DNA from: Candidatus Defluviilinea proxima
Lineage (GTDB): Bacteria > Chloroflexota > Anaerolineae > Anaerolineales > Villigracilaceae
Length of the DNA: 64,000 bases
Assembly (NCBI GenBank): GCA_016721115.1
Contig: JADKIW010000001.1
Span: 3,239,501 to 3,303,500 of the forward strand
Reading direction: 5' to 3'
A model generated the notes under the pieces. That model saw only the letters and a program-made list of their open reading frames with translations. It searched no databases and was not told the DNA's origin. The position numbers and the translations under genes were made by a program. This document shows positions 1 to 8,420 of this stretch, one piece after another; position 1 is the first letter of the stretch; every line of letters starts with the position of its first letter.

Positions 1-43
1 TATAGAATAAATATTTTGTCGTCATACACTTCCTTTCATGAAA

Positions 44-116
44 TACCCCTCTTCTTTAGGAGAGGGGTAGTCTGGGGGTTAAATTAGATGGGGAGGGCGT
101 TGAAGCCCTCCCCATC
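44..116 (-). terminator. Tandem hairpins downstream of the roadblock gene
   Basis: Two perfect hairpins lie just past the stop of the minus-strand roadblock gene. The first has stem arms 44-52 and 61-69; the second, GC-rich, has arms 87-98 and 105-116 with a six-base loop. Neither is followed by a long U run on the minus strand, only a short T-rich patch, so the terminator role is inferred from position and stem strength. Confidence 0.5.
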
Positions 117-157
117 GGGGAATACTTGGTGTGAAAGTCGTTGACCGTGACGTTGGT

Positions 158-532
158 TCATCCGACCAGTTTAGTGAGATCTTCGGCCGCACGCCGCATC
201 TCAAGGAAGATCATGCCTAGTTTGGCATCCTGGCGAGCCAAGGCTGTCAATACAGCTTCATCACCGACCGAGGTCAAAACAATAGCACCGGCGTCACCTT
301 TGATATAAACCTGCTCAAGCCCGGCGCGCCCTAATTCGTTGGAAATACGCTCTCCGAGGGAGAGCATCGCGGCCGACATGGCCGATACGCGGTCTTCCTC
401 CACGCCCTGTTGCAGGGCAGATGCCATAATCAAGCCGTCTACAGAAACAACAGCTGAAGCTTCAATGTCGGGTGCGGCGGCCTGCATGCTGCGCAGGCGC
501 TCCACCATTTGGTCAGAGCGGGATTTGGACAT
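158..532 (-). CDS. Roadblock/LC7 domain protein
   Basis: This 124-residue protein is essentially a single roadblock/LC7 domain, the fold of MglB-type regulators that bind small Ras-like GTPases. The early beta strand VVSVDGLIMAS, the helix around ISNELGRAGLEQ, and the following strand pair VYIKGDAGAIVLTSVG are typical. It should be cytoplasmic and dimeric. The start at 532 has an AGGAG ribosome binding site seven bases upstream. No MglA-like GTPase or histidine kinase is adjacent, so its partner is not visible. The gene is monocistronic, with hairpins downstream and degraded mobile DNA upstream. The family call is secure; the pathway is unknown. Confidence 0.85.
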   Translation of the reverse strand: MSKSRSDQMVERLRSMQAAAPDIEASAVVSVDGLIMASALQQGVEEDRVSAMSAAMLSLGERISNELGRAGLEQVYIKGDAGAIVLTSVGDEAVLTALARQDAKLGMIFLEMRRAAEDLTKLVG

Positions 533-695
533 AATGTATCTCCTGAGTGCGTAGTCCCGTTATAAGCGGGGAAGTCTGCCAAAGTTTACCATACTTCAAA
601 ATGCAAGAGAATAGCACCGTATATATCGTGAACCATTTGTAAAGAACTTGTTATTCAAGTGTATCTGCTTCCCTAAATTTGACCGTCCTAATGCT

Positions 696-1126
696 TCATG
701 TTAGACCTATTGAAGTCTCTAACTTAAAAAGACGGTATTCAAGCGGCTTGCCTCCTAGCCGACAAGTAATAGTTGCGATGCCGTTTATTACTGTGACTTT
801 TGTCTGTAATATCTCTAACCATCGCCTTTTATCTTCAAAAGTGGGATTCTCCAACCCTACCGCGACGGCTTCGCGGAATTCCAGCAGGTTATCTATATTG
901 CGGTCTGTAAGTTCGTAGGATAGGGCTTCCTCTAATCTCACGTTGTGGGTGGTCAATGCCTGATACCGTCTGTTGACTTCGTCGGCTTGTTGCTCCAACT
1001 TTGCGAAGATAATCCCCTTTGCTTTTGGCATTGCCAGCGCAATCGCATCAGCTTCTTTTTCGGTGTCTTTTAATAAGGCTTGTACATGCCGTAATTCCAT
1101 TTTAAAGCAGGGGGATGTTTGGAATA
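696..1126 (-). pseudogene. C-terminal remnant of a large serine recombinase
   Basis: The open frame (134 codons from the ATG at 1100, readable up to a TAG near 1126) matches only the coiled-coil and C-terminal tail of large serine recombinases. It has a charged helical stretch with KLEQQADEVNRRYQ, then the segment GLENPTFEDKRRWLEILQ and the strands TVINGIATITCRLGG. The catalytic resolvase domain, the recombinase domain and the zinc ribbon are missing. It is therefore a truncated relic, not a functional integrase. Its 5' side is joined directly to a restriction-gene fragment, which indicates an old rearrangement. The family is recognised by pattern only; an untruncated relative would be needed to define the breakpoint. 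Confidence 0.7.
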
Positions 1127-1266
1127 ACTATCAACATCCACGACCTCCACTACGCCGGCAGTCTCCTCGCGGCGAATCAAATCCCCGTCAGGGTCCAGCC
1201 GCGGGCATGGAGGGCAGGGTCAATCAATTTGGCGCGTGTGTCAGCTTCTGAGAGGGCATGATGATT
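1120..1266 (-). pseudogene. Frameshifted N-terminal remnant of type I restriction HsdR
   Basis: Reading the minus strand from about 1266 gives HALSEADTRAKLIDPALHAR followed by GWT. After a frame change it continues as DLIRREETAGVVEVVD. Together these match the conserved start of a class of HsdR-type restriction subunits (ADTRAKLIDPAL...GW...LI.REE.AG). A stop codon appears at the junction (near 1177), no start codon is in frame, and the similarity ends at about 1120 where the recombinase relic begins. Only about 40 residues survive. It is a different HsdR lineage from the intact gene at 60108-62408, whose start reads NEAETRAELIDPQLQKAGW. Confidence 0.6.
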
Positions 1267-1351
1267 CCTGGTGGGTTAGGTTAAGTATACCGAGTTTTAG
1301 TCTAAAGAGATGAAACCTGGAAGATGTAACCAATTTGTGACATCTGATACC

Positions 1352-1381
1352 TTGTAATCAGTAATTTATCTTGCTTATAAT
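1352..1381 (+). promoter_or_regulatory. Candidate sigma-70 promoter of the giant protease gene
   Basis: TTGTAA at 1352-1357 and TATAAT at 1376-1381 are separated by 18 bases, 78 bases before the protease start codon. The surrounding DNA is AT-rich. A ribosome binding site (AAGGGAG, about 1443-1449) precedes the ATG at 1459. Prediction from consensus only. Confidence 0.4.
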
Positions 1382-1458
1382 ATTTGTGTAATTATCTAAT
1401 CAGATAATGCAATTTTATCAGGGAGGGACACTCTTTCTCCCCAAGGGAGTTTCCAGAG

Positions 1459-4400
1459 ATGATTATAAAAAATAAGTTTCAAAAACTGATAACGATTACC
1501 TTAATATTTAATATGTTGTTCTCAGCCATCCAGCCTGTTACTGTATCCGCCCAGAGCGGTGATGGTATCAGGCGCCAATTCAATGCACAAAGTAGTCGGG
1601 TCAGTTTCATAGGTCCAGAAAGTGGACGCGTGCTTTCGGCTTCCAGAATTTTGGGTGCGTTTGCTCGTCCTCAAGATCCGGGCAGGGCTTTGGTAAATAA
1701 ATTTGCTCCTGAATTTGGGGTCACGAATCCTGCACGCGATCTGTCTGAGATGAAATCTGTCCGCGCTGAGGATGGGCGTCTGACTGTTCGTTACCAACAA
1801 GAATATAACGGAATTCCAGTGATGGGCGGGGAATTGATCGTGAACACGAATGACAAGGGCGACTTGTATTCGATGAACGGAGAGGTATCGCCCAATCTTT
1901 CGCTTCTAACCGACCCGGTGATCGATGCGTCGCAAGCGACAGAAACCGCTCTTGGAGCGATGGCAAAATGGTATCAGGCATCTCCCGAAGAATTTGTTGT
2001 TTCTGAACCCGAGTTGTGGGTCTTTGATGAGAGTCTATTACAGCCAAGCACCCGACCTGTGGAACTTGTCTGGCGTATGGAGATCACGCCGATTGATGAA
2101 GGCATGCCTGTGCGCGAACTGGTGTTGGTCAATGCGCAGCGAGGCAACATTAGCTTGCACTTCAATCAGGTGGATACGTCTTGGAAACTCACGGGAAGTT
2201 CAGGGAAAAGCCAAGATCTCGACCCAACGCCGACTCCTTTACCTCCTGAAACTACATTCCCAACGGAAACATCCATTCCTTCTGAGGACCCTGTTCTCAC
2301 GGAAACACCGATCCCTTCTGAAACATCCATCCCCACAGAAACCCTGACGGCGACGGTCGCTGTCCTTCCAACAGAAGAGATCTCCACCCGAGAAACCCCC
2401 ATAAACGAAGTGACAGCTACTGGTGGTGCCCCCTGGTATGTAGCAACCACAGGCGATGATTTGAACTCTTGCTCTACCTCTGCCTTGCCCTGTGCAACAA
2501 TACAAGCGGCCATCAATAAAGCAGCAGCGGATGATATTATCGTGGTAGCGGCCGGAACATATACTCCTGTGACCATTTCCAAAAGCCTGACACTTTCCGG
2601 GGGCTGGGACGTTACATTTACTTCACAGTCCAGGCACTCTTTCATACAGGGCAGTGATACTGTAGATGGTATTTCTACAAGTGGTACGGTTGTATCCATT
2701 ACAAGATTTGTCGTTCAAAAAAGTAAATTCGGTATTTATCACAACGGGGGCACGTTAAGCTTCGAGCAGGGAGGTCTGATCAATAACAAAAATGGGATTT
2801 ACAATTACAATGGAGATACAACCTTCGTTAACACAACCATCAGCGGACACCAGAGCACTAGTCCAGCCGGAAGTGCTATTAGCAATGTCCATGGGTTGAT
2901 TCAAATACAGTCGTCAACAATCACAGGTAATGGGGGTAGTCAGGCGATTCGGAGTACAAACAGCAACGCCCACATTGAGATAGAAAACAGTATTCTAGCG
3001 GGAAATGCCGAAGTGGACTGTTACGTTTCGAGCGGCAACATGACATCCACGGGATATAACATTTTTGGCCGTTCGCCTGCCTGCTTTGGTGTTTTTGTGC
3101 CACATCCCACTGACCGGCTTGGGGTCGATCCCCAGTTATCCACATTGCTACCGTTGGGCTATCATCCTATTGCCTCCACCAGTCCGGCGGTGGATCATGC
3201 TGATCCTGCCTCCTGCCCCGCCACCGATCAACGTAGCATCACGCGTCCACAAGGCGCGGCTTGCGACATTGGCGCGTTTGAGTATATGGCTCCAGGGTTA
3301 GCCGCTTTCCTTGGAATTGTATCGGGATCGGATCAACATTCCGGTCCATCCCTGCCTTTCCAATTTCCCTTGGCTGTCTATGTGACGGATGCCTTCGGCA
3401 ATCCAATCAGCGGAGCGACGGTCACCTTCACCGCGCCTGTCTCCGGTCCAGGTGGGACGTTCGAGGATACACAAAACAGCATTACCGTTGCAACTACCAA
3501 TGACAATGGGATTGCCACATCCTCAATGTTCACTGCCAATTCCCAGATCGGCAGCTACAACGTTGTAGCGACAACCCCCGGCTTACCTGGATCGGTGAGC
3601 TTTGCACTGACAAATGCTGTCTGGTTCGTTTCTCCCACCGGGAATGATGCAAATTCCTGCAGTGTGCCTGCTGCTCCATGTCTTACAATTAACAAAGCAG
3701 TCACGAAAGCGGTCAATGGGGATGCCATTCAAATTGCAGTGGGAACCTATGCACCGGCAAGCATCTCCAAAAGTCTGACCCTCCAGGGCGGCTGGGATAG
3801 CGCCTTCACTTCTCAGAACGGATACTCAATTGTGCAGGGCAGCGCGACTGCGGATGGCATCACAACCAGTGGCACCTATGTCTCTATTTCAAGATTTGTC
3901 GTTCAAAACAGTAAATTTGGTATTTATCACAACGGAGGTACATTAAGCTTCGAGCAGGGAGGTCTGATCAATAACAAGAATGGGATATATAACTCCAGTG
4001 GAGATACAAGCTTCACGAACACGACCATCAGCGGCAATCAGAGCAGCAGTATATCTGGCAGTGCCATTATTGCAAACGGCATCGGAGCGGTTCGTATTCA
4101 ATATTCAACGATTACCAATAATACCGGTAGTTATGCGATTTACAACACCAGTAGCAACGCCCCCATTGAGATTGGGAACAGTATTCTGGCAGGAAATGCC
4201 AGCGGAGACTGTTATATCGGAAGCAACATCATGACATCCACGGGTCATAATATTTTTGGTCGCTTCCCAGTCTGTTCCAGTTCATCCAGTGTTGTCCCAG
4301 ATTCTACCGATCAGGTTGGAGTGGATCCTCAGCTCTCGCCATTGCTACCATTGGGCTATCATCCTATTGCCTCCACCAGTCCGGCGGTGGGTCATGCTGA

Positions 4401-4974
4401 CCCTGCCTCCTGCCCCGCTACCGATCAACGTGGCATCACGCGTCCACAAGGCGCGGCTTGCGACATTGGCGCGTTTGAGTATATGGCTCCAGGGTTAGCC
4501 GCTTTCCTTGGAATTGTATCGGGATCGGATCAACATTCCGGTCCATCCCTGCCTTTCCAATTTCCCTTGGCTGTCTATGTGACGGATGCCTTCGGCAATC
4601 CAATCAGCGGAGCGACGGTCACCTTCACCGCGCCTGCCTCCGGTCCAGGTGGGACCTTCGATGATACACAAAACAACATTACCGTTGCAACTACCAATGA
4701 CAATGGGATTGCCACACCCTCAATGTTCACTGCCAATTCCCAGATCGGCAGCTACAACGTTGTAGCGACAACCCCCGGCTTACCTGGATCGGTGAGCTTT
4801 GCACTGACAAATGCTGTCTGGTTCGTTTCTCCCACCGGGAATGATGCAAATTCCTGCAGTGTGCTGCTGCTCCATGTCTTACAATTAACAAAGCAGTCAC
4901 GAAAGCGGTCAATGGGGATGCCATTCAAATTGCAGTGGGAGCCTATGCACCGGCAAGTATTTACAAAAGCCTGA
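1459..4974 (+). CDS. Giant secreted M4-family metalloprotease, N-terminal part (frameshifted)
   Basis: This is the first part of one interrupted gene spanning 1459-11396. Residues 1-32 form a signal peptide ending near SAQ. Residues ~57-240 are an FTP/PepSY-type propeptide like those of thermolysin-family proteases (VRYQQEYNGIPVMGGELIV). Residues ~245-325 are a Pro/Thr/Ser/Glu-rich linker. From residue 326 onward come repeat units pairing a right-handed beta-helix segment (ALPCATIQAAINKAAADD, then LTLSGGWD) with an Ig-like domain of Big-1 type. A missing base near 4862 in the third unit shifts the frame, so the last ~38 residues before the stop at 4974 are out of frame. The catalytic domain is encoded in the following frame. 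The protein would be exported. Confidence 0.8.
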   Translation: MIIKNKFQKLITITLIFNMLFSAIQPVTVSAQSGDGIRRQFNAQSSRVSFIGPESGRVLSASRILGAFARPQDPGRALVNKFAPEFGVTNPARDLSEMKSVRAEDGRLTVRYQQEYNGIPVMGGELIVNTNDKGDLYSMNGEVSPNLSLLTDPVIDASQATETALGAMAKWYQASPEEFVVSEPELWVFDESLLQPSTRPVELVWRMEITPIDEGMPVRELVLVNAQRGNISLHFNQVDTSWKLTGSSGKSQDLDPTPTPLPPETTFPTETSIPSEDPVLTETPIPSETSIPTETLTATVAVLPTEEISTRETPINEVTATGGAPWYVATTGDDLNSCSTSALPCATIQAAINKAAADDIIVVAAGTYTPVTISKSLTLSGGWDVTFTSQSRHSFIQGSDTVDGISTSGTVVSITRFVVQKSKFGIYHNGGTLSFEQGGLINNKNGIYNYNGDTTFVNTTISGHQSTSPAGSAISNVHGLIQIQSSTITGNGGSQAIRSTNSNAHIEIENSILAGNAEVDCYVSSGNMTSTGYNIFGRSPACFGVFVPHPTDRLGVDPQLSTLLPLGYHPIASTSPAVDHADPASCPATDQRSITRPQGAACDIGAFEYMAPGLAAFLGIVSGSDQHSGPSLPFQFPLAVYVTDAFGNPISGATVTFTAPVSGPGGTFEDTQNSITVATTNDNGIATSSMFTANSQIGSYNVVATTPGLPGSVSFALTNAVWFVSPTGNDANSCSVPAAPCLTINKAVTKAVNGDAIQIAVGTYAPASISKSLTLQGGWDSAFTSQNGYSIVQGSATADGITTSGTYVSISRFVVQNSKFGIYHNGGTLSFEQGGLINNKNGIYNSSGDTSFTNTTISGNQSSSISGSAIIANGIGAVRIQYSTITNNTGSYAIYNTSSNAPIEIGNSILAGNASGDCYIGSNIMTSTGHNIFGRFPVCSSSSSVVPDSTDQVGVDPQLSPLLPLGYHPIASTSPAVGHADPASCPATDQRGITRPQGAACDIGAFEYMAPGLAAFLGIVSGSDQHSGPSLPFQFPLAVYVTDAFGNPISGATVTFTAPASGPGGTFDDTQNNITVATTNDNGIATPSMFTANSQIGSYNVVATTPGLPGSVSFALTNAVWFVSPTGNDANSCSVLLLHVLQLTKQSRKRSMGMPFKLQWEPMHRQVFTKA

Positions 4975-7900
4975 CCCTTCAGGGCGGCTGGGATAGCACC
5001 TTTACATCGCAGACTGGTTACTCGATCGTCCAAGGCAGCGCAACTGCGGATGGCATCACGACCAGTGGCACCTATGTCTCTATTTCAAGATTTGTTGTTC
5101 AAAACAGTAAATTTGGTATTTATCACAACGGAGGTACATTAAGCTTCGAGCAGGGAGGTCTGATCAATAACAAGAATGGGATATATAACTCCAGTGGAGA
5201 TACAAGCTTCACGAACACGACCATCAGCGGCAATCAAGGTGGCAGCTATGTCGGCAGTGCCATCAGTAATGTCCATGGGATAGTCCACATTCAATACACG
5301 ACCATAACAAGCAATGCTGGTTCCTACGCGATTCACAACATTAATAGTGATTCATATATTGAAATTGGAAACAGTATTCTAGCGGGAAATGGTCCTGGAG
5401 ATTGTGATGTCGAAAGCACACATATGACATCCACGGGTCATAATATTTTTGGGAATTCACCTGTCTGTTCCGACCCATCTAGTTTTATCCCAGATTCTAC
5501 CGATCAGGTTGGAGTGGATCCTGAGTTGTTACCCTTATTTGCGTTGGGCTATCATCCTATTGCCTCCACCAGTCCGGCGGTGGATCATGCTGATCCTGCC
5601 TCCTGCCCCGCCACCGATCAACGTGGCACCACGCGTCCACAAGGCGCGGCTTGCGACATTGGCGCGTTTGAATATATGGCTCCAGGGTCAGCCGCTTTCC
5701 TTGGAATTGTATCGGGATCGGATCAACATTCCGGTCCATCCCTGCCTTTCCAATTTCCCTTGGTTGTCTATGTGACGGATAACACCGGAAGTCCGGTCAG
5801 CGGAGTAACTGTCATATTTACGGCACCTACCTCCGGTCCAGGTGGGACGTTCGAGGATACACAAAACAGCATTACCGTTGCAACTACCAATGACAATGGG
5901 ATTGCCACATCCTCAATGTTCACTGCCAATTCCCAGATCGGCAGCTACAACGTTGTAGCGACATCCCCTGGCTTATCTGGATCGGTGAGCTTTGCACTGG
6001 CGAATGTCGCCTGGTTCGTTGCTCCCACCGGGAATGATTCAAATTCCTGCAGTGTGCCTGCTGCTCCATGTCTTACGATTAACAAAGCAGTCACGAAAGC
6101 CGCCGACGGAGATACCATCCGGATAGCGGTGGGAACCTATGCACCGGCAAGTATTTACAAGATCCTGACCCTCCAGGGTGGCTGGGATAGCACCTTCACT
6201 TCTCAGAACGGATACTCAATTGTGCAGGGCAGCGCGACTGCGGATGGCATCACGACCAGTGGTGCCAATGTCTCCATTTCAAAATTCATCGTTCAAAACA
6301 GCAAGTATGGTGTTTATAACAGCGCAGTCACCTTAAGGTTTGAACAAGGTGCCCTGCTCAACAACAAGGTTGGATTCTACAATTATGCCACTGGAAATGC
6401 GCTTCTTATAAACACGACCATCAGCGGCAACCAGAGCAGTGGTATCCCTGGCAGTGCTATTAGCAATCGATCTGGAATAGTTCGCATTCAATATTCCACA
6501 CTTGCCAACAATGGTGGCAGTTATGCGGTCTACGGTGACAATAGCAGCACTGTCTCGATTGAAATCGGGAACAGCATTCTGGCGGGAAATAGCGTTGGAG
6601 ATTGTTACGTCGAAAATTCGAAAATGATTTCCATGGGGCATAACATTTTTGGCCGCTATCCGGCTTGTGTCAGCGTATCTAGTTTTGCACCGGATCCCAG
6701 CGATCTGGTAGATGTGGATCCCGGGCTCTCTCCCTTGCTGTCCTTTGGGTATCATGTCCTCGCCTCCACCAGTCTGGCAGTGAATCGGGCGGATCCAGCC
6801 ACCTGCCCCGCCACCGATCAACGCGGCGTTACACGTCCAACAGGAGCCGCCTGCGATATCGGAGCGGTCGAATATACAGCTCCCGGGCCAGCTATCTCCC
6901 TGGGAGTTCTGTCGGGATCGAATCAGCATACAGCCCCGTCTCTGCCCTTCCGTCAGCCGTTTACTGTCTTTCTCGTCGATGCTGGCGGCAATCCGGTCCC
7001 TGGAGCAGCCGTCACCTTCACGGCGCCTGCCTCTGGGCCAAGTGGTACGTTTGCGGATACGCAGAACAATACCACTATTGTAACGACCAATGAAAACGGG
7101 ATTGCCACTTCCTCGCCATTTACTGCCAACTCACAGATGGGCAGCTACAACGTTACTGTTTCTGTCTCCAGCGTGGCAGGGGCAGTGAACTTTAGCCTGA
7201 CGAATGTCGCCTGGTTCGTTGCCTCCACAGGGAACGATACCAATTCCTGTAGTTTGCCGACCGCTCCATGCCTCACTCTCGAAAGTGCGATGGCGAAAGC
7301 TGGAACCGGAGATCCTATCCTGATTGCGGCTGAAATGTATCCGCCAACGGTTATCTCCAAAAGCTTGACGCTCTTGGGCGGCTGGGACAGCACCTTTAGC
7401 GCACAGACCGGTTATTCGACCATTCAGGGTAATCCAACTTCGAATGGTCTTTCAGTAAGTGGTGCCGATGTCTATATTTCAAGATTTATTATTCAAAAAA
7501 GTAAATTCGGTATTTATCACGAGAATTCAGGCACCCTGCACTTTGACCAGGGCGCATCCATCAACAACAACAATGGCATTTACAACTATTCTGGAACTTC
7601 AATTATTTCGAACACGACAATTAGCGGTAACCATGCCGGAGACACAGATGGCTATGTCTATTCTGGCAGTGCCATTAGTCTTATCGAGGGAACAGTCAGA
7701 ATTCAATATTCCACGATCACAAACAATGGCGGAACAGAGGCAATTTCGATTGCGAACCCCTACAAAGGAAATCTTGAAATCGGGAACAGCATTCTGGCTG
7801 GCAATCCCCGCGGTGACTGCAACGGAGAAAAACGCACCATGTCATCCCTGGGCCACAATCTATTCGGTTCTGTTCCCGTCTGCCGAGATTCCAGTTATCC

Positions 7901-8420
7901 CTTTATCCCTGCCGGGACGGATCGGGTAGGTGTAGACCCCCAATTGCTGCCTTTATTCACAAGCGGTTTCCATCCACTCTTGAACAGCAGTCCAGCAATT
8001 GATGCAGGGGATTCATTCCAATGTCCGCCTGTCGATCAACGTGGGGGTATACGCCCGGCAGGGGAGGGTTGCGATATTGGTGCTATTGAATATTCCGCGA
8101 CGGGTACAACTCCTCAGTACATTATTGCCTATGAAGGATCTCCTCAACTACTTGTGACTAACGGCGCGGCATTGTCTAGATTAATCGTCCTAGTTTTGGA
8201 TGAAGATGGTAACAGCATTCAAGGAGAGCCAGTCACGTTTACTGCTCCGTATCAGGGAGCGAGTGCGATATTTACAGATACAGGCACAAACATTTCTACA
8301 GCCGTGACAGATGTAAATGGGTTTGCGACTTCGGCTGCGTTTTCGGCCAACAGCATTGGTGGTAGATATTCTATTGTAGCCACAGTGAATGGTGTGAGCA
8401 TGCCTGCCAGCTTCATCCTA
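2434..8420 (+). repeat. Five tandem ~1.2 kb units inside the protease gene
   Basis: Units begin at the Trp codons at 2434, 3622, 4819, 6012 and 7212, giving periods of 1188, 1197, 1193 and 1200 bases; the fifth ends near 8420. Each encodes ~398 residues: a cysteine-containing start (TGND.NSCS....PCLT), a beta-helix region with GGWD, N-rich turns and NSILAGN, a segment CPATDQRG...GAACDIGA, and an Ig-like domain with VTFTAP and TFTANSQ. Units 1-3 share long stretches of nearly identical DNA, for example around 3290-3420 and 4487-4617, which points to recent duplication or gene conversion. Units 4 and 5 are more diverged. Confidence 0.9.
4858..4868 (+). other. One-base deletion frameshift in repeat unit 3
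   Basis: The conserved junction encoding SCSVPAAPC reads GTGCCTGCTGCTCC in unit 2 (from 3663) but GTGCTGCTGCTCC here, so one C is missing. Unit 3 is 1193 bases long, one short of a multiple of three, while its neighbours are 1197 and 1200. Downstream, the +1 frame resumes exact homology to unit 2 and runs unbroken to 11396. It may be a real mutation, a slippage in a CTG run, or an assembly error in repetitive DNA. Confidence 0.9.

Noticed and set aside
696..1266. A complete integrated element or prophage
   Set aside because: Only fragments of a recombinase and of HsdR remain, with no att-like direct repeats or cargo found.
4935..4937. GTG as the natural start of a separate second protease gene
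   Set aside because: It lies inside repeat unit 3, has no ribosome binding site or signal peptide, and the frame continues homologous coding upstream to the deletion.
6333..6929. A 198-codon antisense frame in the protease repeats, and another at 9846-10448
   Set aside because: Both lie opposite repetitive coding DNA whose sense frame is well supported; the translations look random.
2434..8420. CRISPR array suspected from regularly spaced repeats
   Set aside because: The ~1.2 kb period is coding and in frame; no short direct repeats with unique spacers occur anywhere in the window.
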